Shown here: piece after piece, positions 8,296 to 16,924 of the stretch
Layout of the letters: each line of letters opens with the position of its first letter
Position numbering within the stretch: position 1 is the stretch's first letter
DNA from: Deltaproteobacteria bacterium RBG_16_49_23
GTDB lineage: Bacteria > Desulfobacterota > BSN033 > UBA1163
Direction of reading: 5' to 3'
DNA: 48,244 nt
Assembly: GCA_001798855.1 (NCBI GenBank)
Contig: MGQQ01000084.1
Span: 1 to 48,244, forward strand
Program-made: the position numbers and the translations under genes
Notes under the pieces: model-generated
Database searches by the model: none
Seen by the model: the letters and a program-made list of their open reading frames with translations, nothing else
Told to the model about the DNA's origin: nothing

Positions 8296-9012
8296 TTACA
8301 CTTTTTCTCCATGTTTCGCTTCGTAAATCTTCTTCTTGATCTGGCCGATCTGTTTGGTGACGGAGATCTCTTTGGGGCAGACCTCTGTGCACTTCCACAG
8401 GGTCTGGCAACCCCATGCCCCATCCTTTTGGTCCAGCAGGGCCATTCTCTCCTCTGAAGCTTCATCCCGGGAATCAAAGAGGTATCGAAAGGCCCGGACG
8501 AGGGCCGCAGGCCCGACATATTGTTCCGTCTCTTTATTCTGGTTAATCGGGCAGGAGGCCGTGCAGCAGGCGCAGAGGATACAGCGGATCGCCTCTTCAA
8601 AGATTTTGTGATCCTCCGGAGATTGTTTTCTCTCTTGATCGGGCGGAGGTGTTTTTGTGAGGAGGTAGGGTTTGATGGAAAAATATTTTTCAAAAAAAGG
8701 ATCGAGGTCCACAATCAGATCCTTCACCACTTTGAAGACGGGAAGGGGCTCGATCAGAACCTCCTCCTGAAAACCCCGGACCAGCTTCTGACAGGCCAGA
8801 CCACAGATGCCATTGATCCTCATCCCATCCGATCCGCAAATCCCATGGCCGCAGGACATTCGGAAGGAGAGCGTGGGGTCCTGCTCCCAGCGAATCCGGT
8901 TGAGACAATCGAGAAGCCGGTCCATGGGATCGGCCTCCACCTCAAAATTCTGGTAGTAGGGCTTCTCGTCTTTCCCCGGATCAAAACGGAAGATCTTTAA
9001 TTTGACGAGCAT
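8296..9012 (-). CDS. sdhB: Succinate dehydrogenase/fumarate reductase iron-sulfur subunit
   Basis: A 238-residue protein with a plant-type ferredoxin domain and an alpha-helical ferredoxin domain. The [2Fe-2S] site is SCGHGICGSDGMRINGICGLAC, with Asp in the third ligand position as in E. coli SdhB. The [4Fe-4S] site is CILCACCTASCP, and the third cluster uses the cysteines around GCQTLWKCTEVCPKEI. The frame opens at 9033, but ATG 9012 (MLVKLKIF) lies 6 bases after AGAGG and gives the usual N-terminus. It transfers electrons between the SdhA flavin and the quinone site. It is the last gene of gltA-sdhA-sdhB on the minus strand. No cytochrome b anchor gene is nearby. Confidence 0.93.
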   Translation of the reverse strand: MLVKLKIFRFDPGKDEKPYYQNFEVEADPMDRLLDCLNRIRWEQDPTLSFRMSCGHGICGSDGMRINGICGLACQKLVRGFQEEVLIEPLPVFKVVKDLIVDLDPFFEKYFSIKPYLLTKTPPPDQERKQSPEDHKIFEEAIRCILCACCTASCPINQNKETEQYVGPAALVRAFRYLFDSRDEASEERMALLDQKDGAWGCQTLWKCTEVCPKEISVTKQIGQIKKKIYEAKHGEKV

Positions 9013-9040
9013 CATCAACCTCTTCCCCCTCACCCTATCC

Positions 9041-9150
9041 CTCTCCTCTCCGAGCCAGAGACTGCCAGGGGAGAGGGGAATTTATGGATTCAACTTAAAA
9101 TCCCTCCCCCTTGACAGGGGAGGGTAAGGGAGGGGGTGACACCCTCTTCT
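9041..9150. repeat. GC-rich palindromic repeats between sdhA and sdhB
   Basis: Tandem C-rich and G-rich tracts (CCCTCCCCCTTGACAGGGGAGGG and neighbours) can fold into hairpins. They belong to the same dispersed C-tract/G-tract family as those at 8039, 13795, 22925 and 40780. They lie within the sdhA-sdhB gap of this operon. Confidence 0.6.
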
Positions 9151-9159
9151 ACATTAGTA

Positions 9160-9274
9160 GAGCGATTCCAAAATACCATTATAGACCATAAATGGTATCA
9201 GGCTTTAGCCTGCGAAAATGGCGCGCCCTAAAGGGTGCGGCTACAAGTGTCGTTGGAATGTTAATTTGGAATCA
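9160..9274. repeat. GAGCGATTCC...GGCTTTAGCC element, copy 1
   Basis: It starts GAGCGATTCC, contains CAGGCTTTAGCCTGCGAA and then GCGCCCTAAAGGGTGCGGCTAC, and ends ATTTGGAAT, which pairs with ATTCCAAAAT near its start. It matches the order of blocks in the element at 15638-15820. It is non-coding and probably mobile or REP-like. Confidence 0.65.
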
Positions 9275-9279
9275 TTTTA

Positions 9280-11004
9280 TTAATAAACTCTCGCTTCGGG
9301 TTGAAATCGTGTGATCTTCACGGGCTTATATCTTATCTCCGGTCCCTTTGAAGTCTGCGAGACAAGAGAATGTTTCAGATAGTACCGGTCCGCCCTCTGA
9401 GGGAAATCTTCCCGGTAGTGGGCTCCCCGGCTTTCCCTCCGATGGAGGGCGCTGAAGAGGATGACCTCCGAGAGAGTGAGTTGATGGTCGAGCTCCATCG
9501 CTTCCATTAACTCAAAATTAAAAGTTTTCTTTTTATCCGTCACGGCTATATTTTTGTATCGTTCTTTCAGAGACCGGATCTCCTCGATCCCTGTCCTCAA
9601 TCCTTCTTCATTCCGGAAAACCGAACCAACCTCCATCATCAGAGATTGCATCCTTTGTCGAATGTCAACGATCCTCTCTCTCCCTTTCGAGTTGAAAAAA
9701 TCTTCGATCTTCTGTTCCACGATTCTTAATGAATCGTTTGAGATTGTCGAATGCCCATATTTTGAAATCGCTTGCTTCATGGCCAGTCCGCATCTCCGTC
9801 CGAATACAACCAGATCAAGAAGGGAATTGCAACCGAGCCGGTTGGCGCCGTGGACGGAGACGCAGGCGCACTCTCCTGCCGCAAACAATCCCTGGGCGAT
9901 TGAGCCTTTTTCATCCAGGAGGACTCTCCCATTCACATCGGTGGGGATGCCGCCCATGACATAATGACAGGTGGGCTTCACGGGAATGGGATCGTAAACA
10001 GGATCAATGCCTAAATAGATTCTGACAAAGGAGGCAATCTCCCAGAGCTTCTCCTCAATCTTCTCTTTTTCAAGGTGGGTGAGATCGAGATGAACATATG
10101 CCTTTCCGCCGATTCCCCTTTTCTGACGGATCTCGGTCAGGATGGCCCTTGAAACGATATCCCTCGCTGCCAGGTCTTTCACCGCGGGAGCATAGCGCTC
10201 CATAAATCGTTCACCCAGCCTGTTCCTTAAAAGTCCGCCCTCGCCCCTTGCCGCCTCGCTCACGAGGATCCCCATCGGATAAAGCCCTGTAGGATGAAAT
10301 TGAACAAACTCCATATCCTCAAGCGGGATGCCCGACCTGTAGGCGAGGCTCAGCCCATCACCGGTCGATGCAAAACCATTGGAAGTCGTCTTATAGATCT
10401 GACCGCACCCTCCTGTGGCCAAAAGAATGACTTTAGCCTGAATGAGCCGGAGCTCCCCTGTCGCAAGATCGTAGAGAACTGCGCCCGCATATCTTCCCCT
10501 TTCCATGACAAGGGAGAGGAGATAATGTTCGGAGTAGAATTTTACCCGATGGCGCAGGCACTGATCGTATAAGGTGTCGAGGACGACCCTTCCGGTGTGA
10601 TCTGCCGCATGGCAAGCCCTCTTCACGGGATGCTTGCCATAATCGCGGGTGTGACCGCCGAAGTTTCGTTGGGCGATCCTTCCTTCGGGGGTCCTGCTGA
10701 AGGGAACCCCCATATGTTCGAGTTCATAAATCGCCCGGGGAGCATCCTTGACCATGATCTCAATGGCATCCTGATCGCCGAGGTAGTCGCTTCCTTTCAC
10801 CGTATCGAAGAGATGCCATTCCCACCGGTCCTCTTCTTCATTTCCAAGCGAGGCGGTAATCCCGCCCTGCGCCGTGCCCGAATGGGAACGCGTGGGAAAG
10901 ACCTTGCTCACCACAGCCACCGTGGCCTGATCCACGCACTCCACAGCCGCCCGAAGGCCTGCCAGACCTGCTCCAATGATGAGGATATCAACCTGGATGT
11001 TCAT
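9280..11004 (-). CDS. sdhA: Succinate dehydrogenase/fumarate reductase flavoprotein subunit
   Basis: A 574-residue flavoprotein. It begins with the FAD motif IIGAGLAGLRAA and has the covalent-FAD region TRSHSGTAQGG, where the His fits the 8-alpha-histidyl flavin site. The substrate region HPTGLYPMGILVSEAARGEGG and the capping/active-site motif HYVMGGIPTD are present, as is the C-terminal GAHYREDFP. The length is normal. ATG 11004 overlaps the last four bases of the citrate synthase gene, so the two are translationally coupled. With SdhB it interconverts succinate and fumarate on the cytoplasmic side of the membrane. The direction (SDH or FRD) cannot be read from the sequence. Confidence 0.94.
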   Translation of the reverse strand: MNIQVDILIIGAGLAGLRAAVECVDQATVAVVSKVFPTRSHSGTAQGGITASLGNEEEDRWEWHLFDTVKGSDYLGDQDAIEIMVKDAPRAIYELEHMGVPFSRTPEGRIAQRNFGGHTRDYGKHPVKRACHAADHTGRVVLDTLYDQCLRHRVKFYSEHYLLSLVMERGRYAGAVLYDLATGELRLIQAKVILLATGGCGQIYKTTSNGFASTGDGLSLAYRSGIPLEDMEFVQFHPTGLYPMGILVSEAARGEGGLLRNRLGERFMERYAPAVKDLAARDIVSRAILTEIRQKRGIGGKAYVHLDLTHLEKEKIEEKLWEIASFVRIYLGIDPVYDPIPVKPTCHYVMGGIPTDVNGRVLLDEKGSIAQGLFAAGECACVSVHGANRLGCNSLLDLVVFGRRCGLAMKQAISKYGHSTISNDSLRIVEQKIEDFFNSKGRERIVDIRQRMQSLMMEVGSVFRNEEGLRTGIEEIRSLKERYKNIAVTDKKKTFNFELMEAMELDHQLTLSEVILFSALHRRESRGAHYREDFPQRADRYYLKHSLVSQTSKGPEIRYKPVKITRFQPEARVY

Positions 11005-12185
11005 TCAGACCGCTCTTCGACGGGGATATATTCACAGGCCTGGGGACCGCAATAGGTCCCGACATAATCGGCGTCGGGCCGGTAGAGTTCGGGTTTCGGC
11101 TGGGCTTCAGCAAACTTTTCTTCGATGATATGTGCGGTCCAGCCCGAAATCCTCGATAGGGCAAAGATCGGGGTAAAAAGATCCGTCGGAATTCCCATCA
11201 TGTGATAGACAGAAGCGCTGTAAAGATCCACATTGGCATAGATCTCTTTTCCCTTCGTCTTTCTGACCCCCTCCTTCGTCGCCGCCTCAATGGCCTTGGT
11301 CAATTCGCACCACCGGGGATCCCCTGTCCGGCCGGCCATGCGTCCGCATATCTCCCTGAGGATAGATGCCCTGGGATCTTCGGTGCGGTAGACGGCGTGT
11401 CCCATCCCCATGATCTTTCCTCCCTTCAGGAGTCTTTCCATCACCCAGGGTTTGACGCGATCCACTTCTCCAATCTCCAATAACATTCTCATCACTTCGC
11501 TATTGGCTCCCCCATGGAGTTCTCCGGAGAGGGCGCCCATTGCTGCGGCAACAGCGGCATACATGTGGGCGTGTGTGGAGGCGACCTCCCGCCCTGCGAA
11601 GGTAGAGGCATTAAAGGAATGCTCGGCATGCAGGATAAGACAGATATCAACATCCCTTGCCACGCCCGGATCAGGGAGAGAATCCTTTAACATATAGAGA
11701 AAATTAGCTGCATGGGAAAGCTCCGGATGGGGCGGGAGGGGGGGGAGCCCTCTCCGGATACGATCCCAGGCCGCAAGGAGGGTGGGCAATTTAGCAATCA
11801 GCCTGAGCGCCTTTCTCATGTTGGCTTCCTTTGTCTCTTCTCTCAACTGAGAATCATAACCCGCCAGCGCTGGAATCGAGGCCTGGAGCACATCCATGGA
11901 AGAGGCGGATCCCGGCAGCATCCCAAAAAAATCAAATAGGGTTGCAGGGACCTCTCTCTCCGAAGCCATCTCCGACTGAAATCTCTTCAATTCATCTCTT
12001 GAGGGAAGATGATCCCTGAGAAGAAGAAAGGCAATCTCTTCGTAGGTGGAGGACCGGGAGAGATCGATCACATTGAAACCCCGGTAGATGAGAATCCCTT
12101 TCTCTCCATCCACATCCGAGATGCGGGTATCCGCCACCTTCACTCCCCGAAGCCCGATATTCTTGGTTTCTAAACTCTCATTCAT
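11001..12185 (-). CDS. gltA: Citrate synthase
   Basis: About 394 residues. It condenses acetyl-CoA and oxaloacetate. The catalytic motifs are GELHGGANSEVM with the first His, GMGHAVYRTEDPRA with the second His, and the Asp-containing C-terminal region ANVDLYSASVYHMMGIPTDLF. The frame allows a GTG start at 12194, but ATG 12185 is preceded by GGAG at good spacing and is preferred. The gene overlaps sdhA by 4 bases, making a gltA-sdhA-sdhB operon. The size is in the range of the bacterial short (type I-like) forms, and 2-methylcitrate synthase activity cannot be excluded. No methylcitrate pathway genes are adjacent. Confidence 0.93.
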   Translation of the reverse strand: MNESLETKNIGLRGVKVADTRISDVDGEKGILIYRGFNVIDLSRSSTYEEIAFLLLRDHLPSRDELKRFQSEMASEREVPATLFDFFGMLPGSASSMDVLQASIPALAGYDSQLREETKEANMRKALRLIAKLPTLLAAWDRIRRGLPPLPPHPELSHAANFLYMLKDSLPDPGVARDVDICLILHAEHSFNASTFAGREVASTHAHMYAAVAAAMGALSGELHGGANSEVMRMLLEIGEVDRVKPWVMERLLKGGKIMGMGHAVYRTEDPRASILREICGRMAGRTGDPRWCELTKAIEAATKEGVRKTKGKEIYANVDLYSASVYHMMGIPTDLFTPIFALSRISGWTAHIIEEKFAEAQPKPELYRPDADYVGTYCGPQACEYIPVEERSE

Positions 12186-12332
12186 TTTCTTCACTCCACC
12201 ACACTCCTCTCTGATCCTCCCGGGCGCCTGCAGAAATCCAAAGAAGCCTTTCCCTCACAATGATGTCTGACTATTATGATATACAGAATTTTTCCAGTAA
12301 TTCAATAGTTTTTTGTAAGACTTTACCGCTTT

Positions 12333-12532
12333 ACCCCGAGGGACGTAGGTGAAAATTGATACTTTTTATGACGAATGACTTTCCACAGACGCAATAAACT
12401 CGAGAACCGCCGTCCTATTGTCACCGGCTCCCAAGGGTAATTCAATACTAAGTTGTTCCAAAGGTCAAACCCATTTCTCAAGAGAAAGTGGACAGGGCGT
12501 CCATTTTTCATCTGTCACCTACGTTCTCAGGG
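12333..12532. repeat. About 200-bp element with inverted ends upstream of gltA
   Basis: ACCCCGAGGGACGTAGGTGA at 12333-12352 is complementary to TCACCTACGTTCTCAGGG at 12515-12532, with ten central bases perfect plus matching CCC and GAG blocks. The interior has a 62-codon minus-strand frame (12323-12511) of unknown origin. This is a candidate MITE or IS remnant. The rest of the gap 12186-12712 is AT-rich, and no gene was seen in it. Confidence 0.5.
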
Positions 12533-12712
12533 AAGAGAGAATCAGTCTGTTTGTATTTTATGAATATGATTTTGACAAAATTGGACGAAAAAATATTTCC
12601 TGGATTAGATTCACTCAAAATATTCTTTTGTGAATTTAGTAATTTCAATAAGTTGCGCGTGTTAGAAAGGGGCATCGGATTTGCATATAATCGTTTGGAA
12701 GGAGGTTTTGCT

Positions 12713-13486
12713 GTGAATGTTCGTCTCCCTATTTTGATCGTATTCTTCTTTATCTTATTCTTCTTGATCCAAGCCTGCCCCTGCTTTGGGCAGCATTTTT
12801 TTCTTTTAGCCAAGAATGAAGAAGTAGTAAAAGAGGGACCTGACCCGGCCGTTGAGGAGTACGAAAAAGAGAAGCTTGCCAAATTGAAGAAGAATATTGG
12901 CAGACGGTTGTTGGCGGTCAGGACAATCAACCCGGCAGAATTCTACGAATCCCCGGATGATTTAGAAAGAAAATTAAACATAAAAAGGGAGAAAGAAGGG
13001 TTTGTGATCATGGGGGTGGTTCAGAATCAATTGGGGACGATGAATTTCTACCAGGTAAAATTTGATACGGATCAGACAGGGTATTTAAGCGCGGATGGGA
13101 ACTATTTGCAAATCAAAATTAAGGAAGGGAGTCTCATTTCTGTTTCGAGAAAAACAACCGCTAAGAAGAAAGAGCTAAATCAATCGAAAGCCCTTGCCTC
13201 TCGGGCAATAGAGTTGGTAAAAGACCATCTCACCCTGGCCGATCCTGTGACCGGTTCAAAGAGGTCTGTTGAAAAGAGGATGATGGATCAAAAGATAAGT
13301 TCTTTCCCAAATCTGAAATGGAGATACGAGGCAAAGGAAATCAGAAACAATCAGTACAGGGTCACGCAATATGCAGGAGAAGGAGCGGGTCCCCCATTGA
13401 TCAGGACATGGATTGTTGATCTTTCAACGGTGGAGGTCAAGCCAGAAAATCTGGCGGCCAAAGAGATGTATCGATCATTTAATTAA
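12713..13486 (+). CDS. Hypothetical exported protein
   Basis: The frame is open from 12488, but AAGGAGG at 12699-12705 sits 7 bases before a GTG codon at 12713, which gives 257 residues with a clean signal sequence: MNVRLP, a strongly hydrophobic run, then LIQACPCFGQ. The Cys may be a lipobox cysteine (weak match), or signal peptidase I may cut after CFG. The mature part is Lys/Glu-rich with helical stretches and then beta-rich. No cysteines or catalytic motif are visible after the leader. Family not recognised. Its stop overlaps by 4 bases the end of a converging gene. Confidence 0.7.
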   Translation: MNVRLPILIVFFFILFFLIQACPCFGQHFFLLAKNEEVVKEGPDPAVEEYEKEKLAKLKKNIGRRLLAVRTINPAEFYESPDDLERKLNIKREKEGFVIMGVVQNQLGTMNFYQVKFDTDQTGYLSADGNYLQIKIKEGSLISVSRKTTAKKKELNQSKALASRAIELVKDHLTLADPVTGSKRSVEKRMMDQKISSFPNLKWRYEAKEIRNNQYRVTQYAGEGAGPPLIRTWIVDLSTVEVKPENLAAKEMYRSFN

Positions 13487-13764
13487 AGTTCCGCGATGGT
13501 GTTTTCAATCTTTTTTTGGAGGGTGGGGTCAATATTTCCTCTCCTCCATTCCTGGCTGGCTTCAATTTCAGACCGCCCTAACTCTACTTCTTTACTCTTT
13601 TCCTTTTTTGACAAAATGAAGACGTAAGAGAAATCCAACTTTCGCATACGATCGATGATGACATCAGGATCTATCTCCTGAACCACCTTTTCGGCCATGC
13701 GTTTCACCTCTCCCTTGTCGTCAAAAATGGTTATTCCTTTGAAACGGTCAAATGGAGAAGACAT
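13483..13764 (-). CDS. Small hypothetical protein
   Basis: A 93-residue charged protein (MSSPFDRFKGITIFDDKG...). It has a helical middle (DPDVIIDRMRKLDFSYVFIL), no cysteines and no membrane span. It reads convergently with the exported protein gene, sharing four bases at the stops. A GGAGG lies about 12 bases upstream and AAGGG about 6. Family not recognised. Coding likelihood rests on a plausible protein composition and the tight fit between neighbours. Confidence 0.5.
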   Translation of the reverse strand: MSSPFDRFKGITIFDDKGEVKRMAEKVVQEIDPDVIIDRMRKLDFSYVFILSKKEKSKEVELGRSEIEASQEWRRGNIDPTLQKKIENTIAEL

Positions 13765-13789
13765 TGATTACCCTTGCCTCCAATCAAAT

Positions 13790-13838
13790 GCCCCTCACCC
13801 ATGCCCTCTCCCCGCGGGGGAGAGGGACGGTGAGGGGG
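13790..13838. repeat. GC-rich palindromic repeat
   Basis: CCCCTCACCCATGCCCTCTCC and its complement GGAGAGGGACGGTGAGGGG pair around CGCGG. This hairpin of the dispersed C-tract/G-tract family ends just before the stop codon of the DUF35 gene. Confidence 0.7.
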
Positions 13839-13839
13839 A

Positions 13840-14253
13840 TCAGGCTTTTGTCACTTCGAATGAAAGCTGGCCATTGTCGTACTTGACCGGCCTGATGGCT
13901 ACGTCCATCCCCACCTTTACCTCTTCGAGTTTTATCTCTTTTGCCACACGGGCAAACAACTTCAACCCATTGCCAAAGTCCACGACTCCCATGGTGTAAG
14001 GAGGGTCGGCCTCGAAACCCAATGGGGCATAATAGGCGGTGGTGAATGTCTCAAGTTTGCCTTTCTCCGGCATCACAAACCAGTCCATATTCTTTGAAAA
14101 ACATTTTGCACAGTCAGCCCTTGGAGGAAAGAACTTAACGCCACAATCCTTACAAACAGTCCCTTCGATCTTCCCTTCTGCCAGGAGATCAACAAACCTC
14201 GCCGTCTTGGTTATAGCTGCAAAGCTCTTCCTTCCAAATTTCTCGAAACCCAT
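13840..14253 (-). CDS. DUF35 Zn-ribbon/OB-fold acyl-CoA-associated protein
   Basis: A 137-residue protein with an N-terminal helix, a zinc ribbon (C34-KD-C37 and C48-AK-C51, in the pattern CKDCGVKFFPPRADCAKC), and a C-terminal OB-fold whose strands include PPYTMGVVDFGNG. This is the classic DUF35 layout. DUF35 proteins form complexes with SCP2/thiolase-fold proteins and aid acyl-CoA handling. Here the gene lies next to a thiolase of that type on the same strand. GGAGGTG precedes the ATG. The order is thiolase, then a palindromic insert, then DUF35, probably one operon. Confidence 0.9.
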   Translation of the reverse strand: MGFEKFGRKSFAAITKTARFVDLLAEGKIEGTVCKDCGVKFFPPRADCAKCFSKNMDWFVMPEKGKLETFTTAYYAPLGFEADPPYTMGVVDFGNGLKLFARVAKEIKLEEVKVGMDVAIRPVKYDNGQLSFEVTKA

Positions 14254-14274
14254 GTCTCACCTCCATTAAAAATA

Positions 14275-14416
14275 ATCAATGCAAAATGGGCAATTAGCAA
14301 TTATCAATTAACAGTGGGAAAAAACAGTATTCCTTCTTTAAACTGAAGGAAGTAATGTCTCTTTATGTTATTCATTGAAAATTGTTAATTGACCATTGCT
14401 AATTTTGCATTGATTT
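14275..14416. repeat. 142-bp inverted-repeat element between thiolase and DUF35 genes
   Basis: The left end (ATCAATGCAAAAT, then GCAATTAGCAATTATCAATTAAC) is complementary to the right end (GTTAATTGACCATTGCTAATTTTGCATTGAT) over about 33 bases with one small indel. It is AT-rich and non-coding, MITE-like, and of a different family from the GC-rich palindromes. Confidence 0.65.
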
Positions 14417-14419
14417 TTG

Positions 14420-15601
14420 TTAGTCTCTCCCAAAGATTGTTACATTCCCGTAGAGTCCGACGCCGCCAATGTTGTGGACAAGGCCGATGTCCGGTTCGCC
14501 GGCTACTTGCATCGGTCCTGTCTCCCCTCGAAGTTGCAGAACAATCGTTCGGATCTGGGATCCGCCCGTCGCGCCAATGGGATGGCCTTTTGAAAGGAGC
14601 CCGCCATCCACGTTCACAGGGATTTTTCCTTCTTTATACGTCGCCTTCTCGCGAATGAGCTGTTTACCTTCCCCCGGGGGGGCAAATCCGAGGCCCTCAT
14701 AGGCCATGATCTCTGCGATGGTGAAACAGTCGTGAACTTCGGCCACCTTGACATCTTTTGCGGTGATTCCGGCCATCTTATATGCCTGGCCGGCTGCGGT
14801 ATAACCCACACTCAGCCCCCTGGTAAAATCCGGCCTCGCAGCCATATTGACTGCCTCTGATGCCGCTCCGATGCCTAAAACCCAGACCGGTTTCTTGGAA
14901 AGGGTTTTTGCTTTCTCGGCATTTGCAAGAATAATACAAGAGCTTCCATCCGCATTCGCACAGCAGTCACCAACCCGGAGCGGCCATGCGACGGGACCTG
15001 CCATTTTCGCTTCGGGGTCGCCCTGTTTAAAGTCTCCTGGCTTGATCGGTTTCCTGTAGACAGCCCGATCATTGATGACGCCATAGGTGGATGATTTGAT
15101 CCTGACATTCATCAGATCGTCATGGGTCAAGCCGTGCTTCGCCATATAGGCCTGTGCATAAAGGGCATAATAGGCAGGCATCATGGTTCCAAAGGGCGCC
15201 TCCCACTGGATATCAGAGCCCCTGCCCATCCTCTCCTGGGATTCCGCCGAGGAAATTTCCGACATTTTCTGGAACCCGAGGACAACAATGACATCATGAA
15301 GCCCGGATTTAATGAGGCCATAGGCCACTTTTAATCCGGAGCTGCTTGAAGAGCAGACAGTCTCCACATAAAGCGTCGGCTGAGGAATAAGTCCCAGATA
15401 TTCCGCGAGGACGCCCGCAGGGGAGCGTTGTTTGTCATACTCAGGGGCGGAGCAGAAAACAGAAGCATCCACATCTTTCTGGGTAATGCCCGCATCCTGC
15501 ATGGCTTCCCTAAAGGCGTCAAAAGCCAATTCACGAATCGAGCCTTCATAACCCCGTACAAATGAAGTTTGCCCAACACCAATGACGGCTACCTCTTTCA
15601 T
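14420..15601 (-). CDS. Thiolase family protein (SCP-x/acetyl-CoA acetyltransferase type)
   Basis: A 393-residue thiolase-fold enzyme. The acylated cysteine is probably Cys83 (VETVCSSSSSG), with the downstream motifs VHDCFTIAEIMAYEGLG and the HPIGATGGSQ histidine loop. It ends in the usual GGVGLYGNVTIFGRD. The SCP-x-like subfamily is typically paired with a DUF35 protein, which is encoded just downstream. It should cleave or form 3-ketoacyl-CoA, or a related acyl-CoA, with CoA. AGGGAGG is well placed before the ATG. The substrate is unknown. In this setting it may serve beta-oxidation after aromatic ring opening. Confidence 0.92.
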   Translation of the reverse strand: MKEVAVIGVGQTSFVRGYEGSIRELAFDAFREAMQDAGITQKDVDASVFCSAPEYDKQRSPAGVLAEYLGLIPQPTLYVETVCSSSSSGLKVAYGLIKSGLHDVIVVLGFQKMSEISSAESQERMGRGSDIQWEAPFGTMMPAYYALYAQAYMAKHGLTHDDLMNVRIKSSTYGVINDRAVYRKPIKPGDFKQGDPEAKMAGPVAWPLRVGDCCANADGSSCIILANAEKAKTLSKKPVWVLGIGAASEAVNMAARPDFTRGLSVGYTAAGQAYKMAGITAKDVKVAEVHDCFTIAEIMAYEGLGFAPPGEGKQLIREKATYKEGKIPVNVDGGLLSKGHPIGATGGSQIRTIVLQLRGETGPMQVAGEPDIGLVHNIGGVGLYGNVTIFGRD

Positions 15602-15637
15602 CCATAACCTCCCTTTCTCTTTTTAGTAAGACCCAAA

Positions 15638-15820
15638 TTGAGCGATTCCTTTAAAAAGACCTATAAATGACTGGTAGCCGAAGGCTTTAGCCTGCGGTTT
15701 CCTCTCACCCATTGGGTGAGAAATCATTTCGGACCCGCCTGCCAAAGAACTTGTTCGGCGGGCAGGTAAAATCACGCAACCTAAAGGTTACGGCTACATT
15801 TAAGATAACAAATCGCTCAA
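15638..15820. repeat. GAGCGATTCC...GGCTTTAGCC element, copy 2
   Basis: TTGAGCGATT at the left end is complementary to AATCGCTCAA at 15811-15820. Inside, GTAGCCGAAGGCTTTAGCCTGCG and CGCAACCTAAAGGTTACGGCTAC form nested palindromes. It matches the block order of the element at 9160-9274 and the fragment at 2258-2284. No coding capacity. Confidence 0.75.
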
Positions 15821-15865
15821 CTTAGGTAATACTTAAACATAAATGAGATGACATTTTTTTTCAAG

Positions 15866-16924
15866 TCAATTTTTCCGGGACGCATTCTTCTGGTACTTTC
15901 CTACCGCGCGCTGGTGTTCTTCAAAACTCTCAGAAAAATGATGGGATCCATCATTTTTCGAGACGAAATAGAGATAGGGGACAGAAGCGGGGTGGAGGGC
16001 AGCCCAGATGGATTCCTTTCCCGGATTGCAGATGGGAGTTGGAGGGAGCCCGGCAAAAAGGTAGGTATTATATGGCGTAGGTCTGAGCAAATGTTCTTTG
16101 GTCAGATTGCCATCAAAATTCTGGATTCCATAGATGACGGTGGGGTCACTTTGTAGAGGAATCTTCTTTTTTAAACGATTGTGAAAGACAGCCGAAATGA
16201 TAGGTTTCTCTTCTGAAAGGGAGGTCTCCTTTTCGATGATGGAGGCCAGGATAACAGCATCTCTTGGACTGATTCCCAGTTGAGAAGCCCTTTCGATCAG
16301 GTCGGGACCGAAGACTTTACGAAACTGATGAACCATTGCCTGGATCACTTCCTCAGGGTTCATCTCTTTGATGAAGTGGTAAGTTTCGGGGAAGAGGTAG
16401 CCCTCTAATGTCAAACCGATTCTGCCTGAGAAGGGCGCTGACTCCTGATTTTGAACAAGCTGAGAGAGTCCGAGAGAAGTAATATCGGCAGGAGAGGAGG
16501 CCCTTTGAAGGAATGCTTCCTTTTCCACAATACCCAGGTCTTCCAGGAGCCGTCCGATTTGAGAAAGGTTATAGCCTTCTGGAATGGTGACGAGATGACG
16601 TTTTACTTGCCCCTTGACTAAGTGATTGAGCACTTCAAGGGGAAGCATCCGGGTATGGAATTCATATTCCCCTGCCTTCATCTCCCCCTTCTTTCCCAGA
16701 AAGGTAGCCATGGCAATAAAAAAATATCTGTTTCGAAGGATCCCTTCCTTTTCGAGCGTCATTGAAATCCTGCCCAACGGCATCCCTCTTTTGATGGATA
16801 TGACTTTGGTCGATGAAGTTTGAGAAGGTGGGATGAAAACGAATCCCAGAAGGAAGAGACCCCCCAAAAAGAATAAGGAAAATAAGCCGATGAGTAGGAT
16901 TTTAGGTCGAAGGAGGTAATTCAT
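15866..16924 (-). CDS. mltG: Endolytic murein transglycosylase MltG (YceG-like)
   Basis: A 352-residue inner-membrane enzyme that cuts nascent glycan strands and helps end peptidoglycan chains. An N-terminal membrane anchor (ILLIGLFSLFFLGGLFLLGFV, residues about 9-29) is followed by a LysM-like region and the YceG catalytic domain. That domain has ILASIIEKET, containing the catalytic Glu, and SDPTVIYG, YNTY and GLPPTPICNPG. The length is normal. It overlaps ruvX by 23 bases, a common pairing. The 3' side runs into an AT-rich gap. Confidence 0.95.
   Translation of the reverse strand: MNYLLRPKILLIGLFSLFFLGGLFLLGFVFIPPSQTSSTKVISIKRGMPLGRISMTLEKEGILRNRYFFIAMATFLGKKGEMKAGEYEFHTRMLPLEVLNHLVKGQVKRHLVTIPEGYNLSQIGRLLEDLGIVEKEAFLQRASSPADITSLGLSQLVQNQESAPFSGRIGLTLEGYLFPETYHFIKEMNPEEVIQAMVHQFRKVFGPDLIERASQLGISPRDAVILASIIEKETSLSEEKPIISAVFHNRLKKKIPLQSDPTVIYGIQNFDGNLTKEHLLRPTPYNTYLFAGLPPTPICNPGKESIWAALHPASVPYLYFVSKNDGSHHFSESFEEHQRAVGKYQKNASRKN

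Noticed and set aside
8521-9000. Plus-strand frame opposite sdhB
   Set aside because: sdhB is fixed by its three Fe-S motifs. The opposing frame has no recognisable domain.
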